Positions 8,843-17,505 of a DNA stretch of 24,058 bases are shown piece after piece. Source of the DNA: Chara braunii (lineage: Eukaryota; Streptophyta; Charophyceae; Charales; Characeae); assembly GCA_003427395.1 (NCBI GenBank), contig BFEA01000176.1, forward strand, positions 703,284-727,341. Direction: 5' to 3'. The translations under genes and the position numbers were made by a program. A model generated the notes under the pieces. It did not search any database. It was not told where the DNA came from and worked only from the letters and a program-made list of their open reading frames with translations. Every line of letters starts with the position of its first letter. The first letter of the stretch is position 1.

Positions 8843-8880
8843 TCTGACAAGGGAGAGCAGTCCTCCTAGCCCAGAGCCAT

Positions 8881-8932
8881 CCTAGGGGCAGTAGAGTAGG
8901 CTGATGACAGCAAGCAGAGGTTTTTTTTTTTT

Positions 8933-8965
<33 letters not shown>

Positions 8966-9184
8966 GGGAGAAAAAAAAAAGGGTGGGATCACACTGCTCA
9001 CCAAAACCTCCGAGAAAGAAAATTAGTTTAAATTACCGAAAAAAAAACGACTGGCCAGCCCCCCGACAACGCTGCCTCTTTTTAATGCGTTTTTTGGTCT
9101 GGCTGCTGCTCGGGCCACCCCAGGGGCAGTAGGGTGCTGAGTCTGCTGACAGCAAGCAGAGGTAAATTGGTGGGAAGCCGGGGG

Positions 9185-9215
<31 letters not shown>

Positions 9216-9310
9216 GGAAGAAAAGAAAAGGGAGAAGAAAAAAAGGTAGGAGCTCACTACTCACCAAAACGTCCGAGAAAGAAAATTAGCAAAATGAGGG
9301 GCCAGCCAGT
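8881..9310 (+). repeat. Tandem duplication, ~242 bp, with long T and G tracts
   Basis: GACAGCAAGCAGAGG occurs at 8906-8920 and 9148-9162. Each copy continues into a G tract (about 8943-8963 and 9181-9206), a purine-rich block and CACCAAAAC[C/G]TCCGAGAAAGAA. The first copy has about 22 T before its G tract; the second has AAATTGGTGGGAAGCC instead. The two units then share CCAGCC and an ACGACGCT-type word. Runs this long are prone to length error. Confidence 0.8.
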
Positions 9311-9530
9311 GGCAGCCACCCAACGACGCTACCTTTCTTTTTTCAAAAGGTTTTCTTTGTGTGGTTTCTGTTGGGATTTGATCCGTGTCCTTGAAGTTTG
9401 AATCCCAAGTCTAATGCTGGGATGTGATCTGTGTCCTTTTACTGTTTGGTTGTCTGACACCAGTGGGTTCAACGTTCAAACCTGTGCCGGGACTCGGACC
9501 CTGATAGCTTAGTTGGTTCCAGGAAGAGAC
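9311..9530. other. Unassigned DNA with short repeats and a box-A-like word
   Basis: GGGATTTGATCCGTGTCCTT (about 9373) recurs as GGGATGTGATCTGTGTCCTT (about 9419). TAGCTTAGTTGG near 9506 fits the tRNA box A consensus but no box B lies at tRNA spacing. Confidence 0.4.
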
Positions 9531-9653
9531 CACTACTGTAACAGTCTTCACCCAGATAGAATGCCCCGTCATTATAGCCGTACTTGGTGCAACTTTCAGT
9601 CCAGATGCGGCAATAATGACCGGGCGTTTCTGTTCGGGTGAAGACAGTAGTAG
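9531..9653. repeat. Hairpin (foldback) element, family H, copy 2
   Basis: CACTACTG...TCTTCACCC at the left pairs with GGGTGAAGACAGTAGTA at the right, and CCGTCATTATAGCCG pairs with CGGCAATAATGACCG. The loop (about 9586-9604) again reads TGGTGCAACTTTCAGTCC, close to copy 1's loop. Arm bases differ from copy 1 in matched positions of both arms, so the pairing is kept while the sequence drifts. The left arm has a small AACAG insertion. Confidence 0.75.
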
Positions 9654-10270
9654 GCTGTACGCAGAGGTGTGCCCGGGCTGGATGTCCAGGATTTGCCCGA
9701 CACTGCTGTGGATGAGTTGGTCAAGCCATTCTGAGCTAGTTCCAAGTCTGACTCAACCCAAAGGGGAAGCATTTTAGTATTTTTGACTATTTTTTGCAAA
9801 TTTTACTCATCAACAAGTGATAGTGATATGGCAGTACAACCATAGCTGCTGCTTGCTGACGTCGAGATACTTCATCATTTTTTATTTTTTTTTGCTCCCA
9901 GTTGTTTTATCTTGGTCTGGGTTGCCAGGCACTCACGCAGACTCAGACATAGCTTCTGATTGCTCTCATCGTCTTCGTCTTTCTTTCTTTCTTTCCTTCC
10001 TTCTTCTTCTTCTTCTTCTTCTTCTTCTTCTTCTTCTTTTTAACACAAGTCCTTAATACTCCTTATGGCCCTGGCTCCATTTCCATTTCTAGGGAGCATC
10101 CGTCTGGTTCCTTTTTTTTTTATTTTTTTTTATTTTTTTTTTAGCATCGGTCTGGTTCCTATTCCACCGGCAAATCAGAATAAAATGATACATCATGAAA
10201 CACACTCACACTTCCTTCCGTCTGGCCAATTCGTCTTCGTCTTCATCTTTCTTTTTTTTTTTTTTTTTTT
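9654..10270. other. Unassigned DNA with (CTT)n
   Basis: A (CTTT)n-(CTT)n microsatellite occupies about 9980-10040 and T-rich tracts lie at about 10111-10142. Two copies of GTCTGGTTCCT (near 10093 and 10150) mark a small direct duplication containing the T-rich tract. No gene is seen. Confidence 0.5.
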
Positions 10271-10271
10271 T

Positions 10272-10319
10272 AATTTGGACCATTTCTCGATTTATGTGTG
10301 TCATCCTTGCGCAGGGGCC

Positions 10320-10351
<32 letters not shown>

Positions 10352-10369
10352 ACGGATGTCCCGAAGGAC
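10272..10369 (-). pseudogene. U6: U6 spliceosomal snRNA, retroposed copy
   Basis: On the minus strand the copy starts GTCCTTCGGGACATCCG (5' stem-loop), then has the invariant ACAGAGA box, TTAGCATGG with the AGC triad, CCCCTGCGCAAGGATGACA (intramolecular stem-loop) and ends GAAATGGTCCAAATT. This is close to full length for plant U6 (about 100 nt). Instead of the T run that ends authentic U6 genes, an A run follows directly. The plus strand next to the 5' end has no TATA-like word at 25-30 bases upstream and no plant upstream sequence element, only GAA/GAC repeats. AAGATGAA flanks both ends, compatible with a short target duplication, though the site is itself repetitive. A LINE-mobilised U6 pseudogene fits best. 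Confidence 0.85.
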
Positions 10370-10399
10370 TTCATCTTCGTCTTCGTCTTCTTCTTCTTC

Positions 10400-10503
10400 T
10401 TCTTTAATTTTATTCTGTTGATGTGATTACATCTGGAATCGAACTTGGGTCTGTATCTCAAGAGCTGACGAGTTTTCCCAACTGATCTAGGCCTGTGGGT
10501 GAT
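10400..10503 (-). other. tRNA-like sequence with A-rich tail (SINE-like)
   Basis: Read from 10503 downwards, CTAGATCAGTTGG resembles box A and AAGTTCGATTCC matches box B well, at tRNA-like spacing. About 25 bases later an AATAAAATTAAAG stretch runs into (GAA)n. The stems are imperfect, so a tRNA-derived SINE is more likely than a tRNA gene. The U6 copy lies immediately downstream, in the GAA-rich tail. Confidence 0.45.
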
Positions 10504-10885
10504 TGCTCTCATCTTCTACTTTTCGAAAAACAAAACAACAAAAAAAAAAGAAACGTTTGGAACAAAGGGCCGAGTCTCAACAGATCGCGACGACAAGCTC
10601 ACCCTACTGCTTACAAAACCCTGTTCCCTGTCTAAGTTGTCTGCAAAGGGTTTGTTTGACTCCCCGAGTGAAAGAAATTGTGATGCAGAGCGCTCTCATC
10701 TTCTACTGTTTATGATCAGAAAGAAAGTTTTTGAAATTTGAAATTTGACTTTTGAGTCCTTTATCATGCATCTGTAAGGATGCCTGTGTCAAGTACGACC
10801 GAAACGTTTAGTAGGTCTTTTTTCTTTTTTCTTTTTTTTTTCCTGTGTGTAGTGCATTCTCAGGGGGTTCTGAAGCACGGCTCCC
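10504..10885. other. Unassigned DNA
   Basis: Two small fragments, GATTGCTCTCATCTTCTACTTTT (about 10501) and GCGCTCTCATCTTCTACTG (about 10690), repeat each other. Only short ORFs are present. Confidence 0.4.
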
Positions 10886-10986
10886 GTCTTCCCCCCCCCG
10901 AACACAAGGCACGCCTCATCATGCCTGTATCGGACTGGAAACTCCAGTTGTATGCATCCATGTGTTCGAGGGGGGAAGACAGTAGT
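10886..10986 (-). repeat. Hairpin (foldback) element, family H, copy 3
   Basis: Read on the minus strand it starts GTCTTCCCCCCTCGAACACA and ends with the complementary TGTGTTCGGGG...GAAGAC. The loop reads GAGTTTCCAGTCCG, matching the TTTCAGTC word of the other copies, and the following arm (ATACAGGCATGATGA) aligns with ATACAGCTGTGATGA of copy 1. Arms are less symmetric here because of an extra ~11 bases in one arm. Confidence 0.65.
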
Positions 10987-11378
10987 ATTCGATGTGATGA
11001 TCAAGGCTGTATGAGTGTGTCAAAATTGATTCAGTGAGTCACTGAATTTTCTCTTTTTTTTATTCTAATAGGCAGCGGCCACATTATTCAAGGTGATTAG
11101 GCAGTGGTACTATTGGGGGGGAGCTCTTGGGAGTCTTGGCGTCCTTTGTGATTTTGCGCCTCATTGGCTGTGCAATTGTGTCTACCACAGATGCAATCTA
11201 CTGCCCGCATTGTTGGTTTTACAGGTACAACAGCAACTAAATGCAGTACACAGTACTACACACTCAATCTGACTGGCTCATGAGTAGAAGGGTTGAGATC
11301 CTTGATGGTGTTTTATATCAAGCAGATGTGGGTAGGAAGGTGATTATCATAGCGCCATGATACTAAAACTCATGTCAT
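10987..11378. other. Unassigned DNA
   Basis: No convincing gene, RNA or repeat. TTCAGTGAGTCACTGAA (about 11029-11045) is a small near-perfect palindrome containing the TGAGTCA bZIP (AP-1/GCN4) core. Confidence 0.4.
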
Positions 11379-11452
11379 CTTCTTCTTCTTCTTCTTCTTC
11401 TTCTTCTTCTTCTTCTTCTTCTTCTTCTTCTTCTTCTTCTTCTTCTTCTTTT
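11379..11452 (+). repeat. (CTT)n microsatellite
   Basis: About 24 uninterrupted TTC triplets, 40 bases beyond the stop codon of the minus-strand ORF at 11491, hence (GAA)n on that strand. Confidence 0.95.
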
Positions 11453-11490
11453 TAGTGTTCCATTTTATATTTAATATTTATATAATTTTC

Positions 11491-12897
11491 TCACACCGGT
11501 TGAGCCTCTAGGGAACCTTCCAGGGTGCAGCATTCAACCTCCTCCCCCTCAGAACTCCCACCCACCTTTTCATACAGAGGCCACTCTGGAAGAGATGGGT
11601 CAATACTAGACTCGATAGACCCCTCCGATGTTTGTTTTTCACCCTCTCCCTCTCCCTCTCCCTCTTCGAGAGAGCAGGTGACTCCTCCTCCTCCTTGTAA
11701 GCAACACTGTCCATTACTATCATCACAATTGTTACCATCCATATCCTTAATATGCTCTGTTGAATAATCCTCATCCTTAGTAGACCATGCTGTGTCATGC
11801 AGCACTGATGCCCCACTTTCATCAAGGTTCTGCCAGTCTTCCTCTGTGATGGTTGCAATAGCTGAGCCCTTCAGTTTATCAGCTCCTTCTCCTGCTCTTC
11901 CTCCTCCTCCTGCTCTTCCTCCTCCTCCCGCTCCTGCTCCTGCTCCTGCTTCTGCTCCTGCTCCTGCCTCTCGCAACTTTCTGATCATTCTACGCACCCT
12001 TTTCGCCTTGTAAAAGCACGCGCCTTTTTCGTCGCTAGCCGTTGTCGACTTGAAAGAGAGATCTGAGTCAAAACACTCTAGATTCTTTCCCCTCGGGCGA
12101 TGATGGGTAATCGATGGGCTTCCGGGAAAGGCACCTTGCTGACTGCCGGCAGCGATGTTGGGGGGAAGATGCGTGGCAATTTGCGTCCATACCCCTGGTG
12201 CAGTCTCTTGAACCTGTGCGATGTTTACAATGTACGGACCTTGGTTCATTTGCAGACCTGGAGGACCACTGATCATCAAATTTTTTTGAAGCTTGACATC
12301 GTTCTCATTGTCTGCGTAAGAGAAAGAAGCCTCGTCACCTGAACAAGCCATTCGCGCATCGGATATTGCTGGCACGGCAGCAGCAAGCTTCTTTCTGTTT
12401 GCGATGGATCCCGTTGCCACTGGGCGAGTGAGACTTACGGGGAAGACTGGCTCCTTCGTTACATGTCGGCAGGGAATTTGCTGATGTGTCCGCACCAAGC
12501 GGGGTTTCGTTTGGATTCTGCTCACGCTGCTAAGTAGATGTTCTGGGAAGTCTCTCCTCTGCAGTCTCACAAGACTGGTTCTCCGTGCTGCTGCGGCCCG
12601 ACATCTGTCGTGCAGTAAGAGGCCATCCCGACCATCCACAAAATGATGTCGTTGCAGCTTCTGAAACGGGTTGCTGAGGATACGCAATTCTGTCCTCTGA
12701 CGACGATTTGATTCACGATCTTCATCTCTTGCAGTAGCCGCTGACAGACATTGCCAAGACAGAAGAGAATTGGCAATTGATAAGGGAAGCTGGGCGTAAA
12801 ACGAAAGATTGAACTCTTGGATATGGGGCTTGTGGCTGTGGGACGTTTGTGGATGAAACTTTTGGAAACGAGCACATGCCTTCACCTGTTTCTTCAC
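11491..12897 (-). CDS. Hypothetical protein, 468-codon open frame, probably an exon
   Basis: This long minus-strand frame ends at a TGA near 11491. Its listed start is GTG (12897-12895) and an in-frame TGA lies just before it (12903-12901), so the true 5' boundary is probably a splice acceptor or a later ATG. The first third is basic (ESNRRQRTELRILS, RTSLVRLQRRDFPEHLL). The middle has RPVATGSIANRKKLAAAVPA and IVNIAQVQETAPGVWTQIAT. Around residue 315-340 a Gly/Ala/Glu repeat comes from a (TCC/TGC)n run at about 11890-11965. The tail is acidic, with a (GE)n stretch. No domain is recognised; it looks mostly disordered. A/T-rich DNA (AATATTAAATATAAAATGG) follows the stop, compatible with a plant-type 3' end. 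It may join the ORF at 14756-16474 as one gene. Confidence 0.5.
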   Translation of the reverse strand: MKKQVKACARFQKFHPQTSHSHKPHIQEFNLSFYAQLPLSIANSLLSWQCLSAATARDEDRESNRRQRTELRILSNPFQKLQRHHFVDGRDGLLLHDRCRAAAARRTSLVRLQRRDFPEHLLSSVSRIQTKPRLVRTHQQIPCRHVTKEPVFPVSLTRPVATGSIANRKKLAAAVPAISDARMACSGDEASFSYADNENDVKLQKNLMISGPPGLQMNQGPYIVNIAQVQETAPGVWTQIATHLPPNIAAGSQQGAFPGSPSITHHRPRGKNLECFDSDLSFKSTTASDEKGACFYKAKRVRRMIRKLREAGAGAEAGAGAGAGGGGRAGGGGRAGEGADKLKGSAIATITEEDWQNLDESGASVLHDTAWSTKDEDYSTEHIKDMDGNNCDDSNGQCCLQGGGGVTCSLEEGEGEGEGEKQTSEGSIESSIDPSLPEWPLYEKVGGSSEGEEVECCTLEGSLEAQPV

Positions 12898-12959
12898 TTC
12901 TCATGACTAGGTATTTTATGATCTGATACCTTCAGCATATCTCTCCTTCCCCCTCTCCT

Positions 12960-13089
12960 TCCCTCCTTCCTCCAGCCTGTACAGAGAGTGACAGAGAGAG
13001 ACAGAGAGAGACTGAAAGAGGGTCAGAGACAGAGGCACAGAGAGAGGGAAAGAGGAGCCAATGACAGAGTGCGAGACACAGAGACACAC

Positions 13090-13178
<89 letters not shown>

Positions 13179-13179
13179 N

Positions 13180-13266
<87 letters not shown>

Positions 13267-13640
13267 CACAGCGACAGGACAGATGGATGGCCGGACGGAC
13301 AGACCGACATAGGAACAGGCACATGGACTGGACCTACAGGAGCACTAGTCTGACAAACAGACCGGCAGGTAGACAGGCTGGGCAGCCGGATAGACTGGAC
13401 GGATGGGTCGGATGGGCCCAGGCAGACGGGCTGGCTGGAAAGGCTAGCTGGCAGCCGGGCAGTTGGGCAGGTGTGCAGGCGGGCGGCGTGGGGGCTGCGG
13501 ACGGGAAGGCAGGCAGGTAGGTCGACAAGCAAATAGGCAGACAGACAGTCAGGCAGGTACACAGGTGGGCAGGCAGGCAGGCGGACAGACAGACAGACAG
13601 AGACACACAGACAGATGGACAGGTAGACAGACAGGACCTT
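12960..13640 (+). repeat. Compound microsatellite (GA)n-(CAGA)n-(CAGG)n-like
   Basis: (GA)n occupies about 13096-13240 with an ambiguous base at 13179; (CAGA)n follows to about 13265, then a degenerate GGCAGG/GACAGA block to 13640. Open frames on both strands are by-products of stop-free repeats. Confidence 0.9.
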
Positions 13641-14054
13641 TGGCCTGCAGAGACCTACGTGGGTAAATACCCTCTCATGTTCTTCTTACGGGGCCCGCTT
13701 CTTCGTTTAATAGTTATATATATAGACAACCTCATGACCCATTTGGCAAAGCCTACCAGAGTGCATGCTCAAGAGAACCTAGGGCCATGGCCCATGGGCG
13801 ACGATTTTTGACAGAGGGGTGTGATAGCAGGTCGGAACTGATACCCCTGTGGGGTAGCAAAAGAATCAAGAAGAAAAAGACATTTCGAAACAAACGCAAT
13901 AGCCTGAAAAAATGCACCAAAAAGATCCAAAATGGCTACAGGACGAGAAAACCGAAACTGGTAATGGAACCTCAACTTGAAGGTGTGGGTAGCAGTGTTC
14001 AGGCTCGCAAAATGACAAGGAAGAGGAAGAGGAAGAGAAAATGAAAACCGTGCC
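13641..14054. other. Unassigned DNA with a basic short ORF
   Basis: The plus-strand frame at 13787-14044 encodes 85 residues ending in a Lys/Arg run (ARKMTRKRKRKRK) that derives from purine-rich DNA. No supporting evidence for expression or homology is visible. Confidence 0.35.
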
Positions 14055-14314
14055 AGTCCATCCATACCAGTGGTGAAATCCAGCCCACCCCCAGGGCTGT
14101 AGCGTCCTTGAACTCACACTGCACCCACACAACACAACACCACGGAAACGGCAATCAACACACACTTCGCTTGGACAGCACAGGTTAGCATGCTGTCTGA
14201 GCGGAGTGTGTGTTGATTGCCGTGTCCATGGTGTGGTGTTGTGTGTTTGCGGTGAGCTCAAGGATGCTACAGCCCTGGGGGTGGGCTGGATATCATGATC
14301 TGTATGGATGCAGT
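14055..14314. mobile_element. Long near-symmetric hairpin, arms ~120 bp, loop 10 bases
   Basis: The sequence folds back around the loop at 14181-14190. TTGGACAGCA pairs with TGCTGTCTGA; AACGGCAATCAACACACAC pairs with GTGTGTGTTGATTGCCGT; ACACAACACAACACCA pairs with TGGTGTGGTGTTGTGTGT; CCAGCCCACCCCCAGGGCTG pairs with CAGCCCTGGGGGTGGGCTGG; and TCCATCCATAC at the left edge pairs with GTATGGATGCA at the right edge. Mismatches are few and spread out. A foldback MITE or a young hairpin locus feeding small RNAs would both fit. No ORF is credible inside. Confidence 0.85.
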
Positions 14315-14753
14315 CTTTTATAACACCTCCAAGGGTTGTAGTGATTACGAGAGTTCGTTCGCGGTTGAGGGTGCCGGTTCGAGGCCATGCGTGCACGGCG
14401 GGGCCTGATGCCCTAAAGCACGTTGGTCAGACATGATTTGACGGGCATGTGCACACAAAGATTGCTCAAGAATAAATGTCGCGAAATTATCATCTTTGAG
14501 AATAGAACAGAAAAGAGGAAAGACCTGTGGAAGGGTCATTGACGAAAAGAAGAAGAAGAAGAAGAGGAAGGCAGAAAGAGGTGCAACCAAAGGCATGGTT
14601 TCTCTCTTTGTTTGTTTCATTTTCGCTTTAAATTTCTTTTGTTATCTGTCACAAAAACCTTGCAAGTTGCAACCCTTATTATCAAAAGAATGGAATTGTC
14701 CTCTATTAGTCTTTGTGGGAGGGGGTGGGGTGCGTAATTGCAAAACACGGCAA
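14315..14753. other. Unassigned DNA
   Basis: GGTTCGAGGCC near 14376 matches tRNA box B, but no box A lies upstream at tRNA distance. A (GAA)n run is at about 14546-14566. If the ORFs on either side are one gene, this is intron. Confidence 0.35.
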
Positions 14754-14759
14754 GCTTAC
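14754..14759 (-). promoter_or_regulatory. Candidate 5' splice site at the end of the 572-codon ORF
   Basis: On the minus strand the last codons run ...GGG TCC TG | GTAAGC, so a consensus GTAAG donor overlaps the TGA-free end of the frame: TGG TAA contains the GT. The stop that ends the ORF would be removed by splicing here, which argues that this is an exon and not a complete gene. No acceptor is assigned. Confidence 0.4.
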
Positions 14760-16474
14760 CAGGACCCCCCTGCTGGCAATTTGGGCAAAGAAGTCAATTT
14801 GCATCGGATTCCTTGAAGGGTGCGATAGATAGACCAACCTGATGAAGCTGTGATGCCATCCTCAGCGATCTTATCCGTTCCACCTTCTTCCACTCTTCCC
14901 TTATCATTATCATATGGAGGATAGGATTCACGAATGCCAACGAACTCTTCTCTCCCTTTCACAGCCCCTGTCCTCACTTTCTCTTCTCCTTCGAATAACG
15001 ACTCCGACTCGGCGCCCCTCGCATCATGGGAGGTGACATTGATGTTTCTCTCCTTTCTCTTCTCCTTTTTAAGAGTCGCTACTCTGAGAATCCTCAGCTG
15101 CGCTGGTTCTCCTTGGAACCGAAGTCTACCGACATCCATATGATCCTGTTCTGCGAGAGGTTGCCGATCAACTTTCAGCAATGCCATCTTCAACTGCTGT
15201 AGAAGTAGCGGTGGCCCTTCTATCCCTTTCCCTGCCTGCCCTACCTTCGCTCCCTTCAAGCAGTCAATCAGGGCAAGTTTTTGCGTCTGTTGAAAACCCT
15301 TTGGAACATCTTCGTGTGTAGACTTGCCGTGGGATTCTCTGGTTCTGCTTGCGCATTCGTGCCGGAGATCACCAAAAAGGACACTCCACCCTTCGCATGC
15401 CCTTGCCGCTGTGATTCGGCATAACCTGCATCCCTTTCTTCGTCCATCACCCCGGCTGATCAATCTAGGTCCAGCATGCCTCTTGAGGAGCTTGCCGGGT
15501 GAACTCTCACTCTCAGAGAGTGACGCTAAGAGTGAATACCTGCAGTCGCTTAGCTGATGGACGGTATGTGCGCCAATCCGATTGCTCTCTTCTGACGTGC
15601 AGGTAGTAAAAGGCCAATCGGAACTAGATTCTGAAGTCTGTCTGATGAAATCTGCCCCTTCTCTGAAATGTCCAGCAGGTCTAGAACTGCCTCTCAGCTC
15701 GTACCCTTGGTCAAACCTTGCAATATGATTCAGCCTTGCTGCTGGATTCACACAACCAATCTCCGTCGTATCTGACGAGCTTGACGTTCGCATGCCTACC
15801 GTGCCTACCGTGCGCCACCCATCACGTGTCGATGATTGAGAATCTCCATTCACAGTGCAGCTCTGCTTGCCTGCCATATCCGATATCCGCCGCTTACCGT
15901 TCTTTTTGTCGCTGTCATCTGGACTAATTCTGCCGCTTTTGTCAGCTGCAAAGGCTTCCATATCAGTGAATGACCGACACTTTAGGATATTGAGTATTGC
16001 CTTATCCATTACCTTATCCGTTCTTTTTCCTTCTCCCTTTTCAGTTTCAGTGGATTGAACTTGAAAGGGGTAACTGTCGCAGTTTGACCAGTGTGACGTC
16101 TGGTCTTCAAGATCGCTCTTCGCGATCCTCGGCCGCATGAATTCATCTCCACGAAGGGAGAATGGGCGTAATAGGCATAGTCGGGGTTCCGTGAACGACG
16201 TTTCTGATTCGCTTCTCTGTCCATCAGGTGGAGGGCTGAATGTCTGGGTAGCACAAGGTTCATGCAGGAAGAGCAAACGGGGTTGGTTATGCCTCCCTCT
16301 CGCATCGCCTACCTCAATGTCGTGCAGTCCCTTGCAGTCCTGTGCAGGTGCGGCCCCGCGGACATCAACGAGCTTGAGGCTGATCCCAGAGAACTGCCCA
16401 CTGAATGGCAGGGTCTCCTTTCTCTGATCAAGGCGGAGCAGGGAGGGGCAAGGCGCGACTTTTGACCCTAACAT
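14756..16474 (-). CDS. Hypothetical protein, 572-codon open frame, likely exon of a host gene
   Basis: The first ATG is at 16474-16472; the frame stays open for another twelve codons upstream (GTTACCCTGGTTATC...) to a CAG|GTTACC that could be a splice acceptor, with an in-frame TAG just beyond. The product is hydrophilic and Ser/Arg/Glu-rich. Segments include KVMDKAILNILKCRSFTDME (about residue 155), GKRRISDMAGKQSC, an ARFDQGYELRGSSRP stretch, SLLASLSESESSPGKLLKRH, GRRKGCRLCRI (a CxxC) and, near the end, ATLKKEKRKERNINV. I do not recognise a domain. A 572-codon frame in DNA of mixed composition is unlikely by chance, and overlapping frames on both strands are much shorter. It probably reads on through the donor at 14759 to further exons, perhaps the 468-codon frame at 12897. 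A (GA)n tract lies about 170 bases upstream, near the putative 5' end. Confidence 0.5.
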   Translation of the reverse strand: MLGSKVAPCPSLLRLDQRKETLPFSGQFSGISLKLVDVRGAAPAQDCKGLHDIEVGDARGRHNQPRLLFLHEPCATQTFSPPPDGQRSESETSFTEPRLCLLRPFSLRGDEFMRPRIAKSDLEDQTSHWSNCDSYPFQVQSTETEKGEGKRTDKVMDKAILNILKCRSFTDMEAFAADKSGRISPDDSDKKNGKRRISDMAGKQSCTVNGDSQSSTRDGWRTVGTVGMRTSSSSDTTEIGCVNPAARLNHIARFDQGYELRGSSRPAGHFREGADFIRQTSESSSDWPFTTCTSEESNRIGAHTVHQLSDCRYSLLASLSESESSPGKLLKRHAGPRLISRGDGRRKGCRLCRITAARACEGWSVLFGDLRHECASRTRESHGKSTHEDVPKGFQQTQKLALIDCLKGAKVGQAGKGIEGPPLLLQQLKMALLKVDRQPLAEQDHMDVGRLRFQGEPAQLRILRVATLKKEKRKERNINVTSHDARGAESESLFEGEEKVRTGAVKGREEFVGIRESYPPYDNDKGRVEEGGTDKIAEDGITASSGWSIYRTLQGIRCKLTSLPKLPAGGSW

Positions 16475-16640
16475 CGTGAAAATAACTGATGCTGCAGTGA
16501 TAACCAGGGTAACCTGATTCGCCTATCAATCTGCAATGATGCTGGTTCTGCAATGATGCTGGTTGCTGAGAAAAAAAAACAATTGTGGATGTTGAGTCGA
16601 CTGCTCACAACCTGGAGTTTGCCCAAAAACAAAAAGCAGC

Positions 16641-16647
<7 letters not shown>

Positions 16648-16731
<84 letters not shown>
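16648..16731 (+). repeat. (GA)n microsatellite
   Basis: Uninterrupted dinucleotide run of about 42 units. Confidence 0.95.
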
Positions 16732-16733
<2 letters not shown>

Positions 16734-16800
16734 CATGCTGTGATATCTTTGCGGGCGCGTGTTTTTTTTGCCTTTGCGAACTCAAGACCTGCCGCGTCTT

Positions 16801-17238
16801 GATTGGTTAATAGATCATTCTTCACTGGAACAAAAAGGTGTAGCATTACCTTGGTGTATCTCCTGTGTCCAGGCCTTTCCTAGTAGGAAATTAAGAGGAA
16901 CAATAGAACATATCTTCTTGCAATGTCCGAACTCTGTTCTGACATGGCGACGGTGGGACTATGTGTGGAATAGGATTACGGGTCTAGAATGACCATGGGA
17001 TTGGAGAGCAATTTTGTTGGGATACTGGAATCCAGTGTTAATTGAATTATCACTATTTCAGCAAAATTTATTTCAATTAGGCAGAAAAGCAGTTTTATGG
17101 GCTTTATGGCATAAAAGATGTGTATTTACAATTGAAATAGCAAGGATGGAAGGAAAAGAAACGACAGAGGTAATCCAACAATTTATTCAGACAGAAATCA
17201 GAGATCAATGGGAAAGGTGGAAAAACACACTTTTATAA
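16801..17238 (+). pseudogene. LINE ORF2 C-terminus with zf-RVT zinc-knuckle domain
   Basis: The translation reads DWLIDHSSLEQKGVALPWC, then ISC and GTIEHIFLQC, giving the C-x2-C ... H-x4-C arrangement of the zinc-binding region at the C-terminus of plant LINE reverse transcriptases (zf-RVT type). It continues through a conserved PWDWRAILLGYW block and GRKAVLWALWHKRC to a stop at about 17236-17238. One TGA at 16990-16992 interrupts it in frame; the homologous minus-strand copy has tryptophan at that position (AQWPWTW), so a single TGG-to-TGA change is likely. The domain is thought to bind nucleic acid in the LINE ribonucleoprotein. The reverse transcriptase itself is missing by truncation. Confidence 0.85.
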
Positions 17239-17505
17239 TTAAAACAAAAAACATCCAACCGGGAGCTTCTTTGAGATCACCAGCTTATTTTCCAGACCCT
17301 TTTCCTCAGTCTGAGCTTGCTTTGGTAGATATGGACTGGTTTGGGGGAAGGGAAGAAGGTTAAGGAGAGAGAATAAATAGTGGAGAATTTAGTCAAAGGA
17401 TGCTAGATAGATCACTTTTATTTGGCGGTCAAAATTTTGACTGAAGAGGCATCCTTAGGTGGAAAAGTTGCGGAAGCAATATTGATTGATCAATGACAGA
17501 TGTAA

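Noticed and set aside
9490-9530. tRNA-like box A (TAGCTTAGTTGG) before hairpin copy 2
   Set aside because: No box B at the right distance; the T-arm-like GGGTCCGAGTCCCGG next to it is on the opposite strand and out of order.
12916-13666. Long ORFs over the second GA/CAGA array
   Set aside because: Same reason: repeat-driven open frames on both strands.
13787-14044. 85-codon basic plus-strand ORF ending in a Lys/Arg run
   Set aside because: The basic tail comes from a GA/AAG-rich tract and no other coding signal supports it.
13866-14396. 176-codon minus-strand ORF over the large hairpin
   Set aside because: It reads through both arms of the foldback; its Cys/Ser/Val-rich product mirrors the inverted repeat.
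14341-14405. Possible tRNA at a GGTTCGAGGCC box B
   Set aside because: No box A or D arm upstream and no stems.
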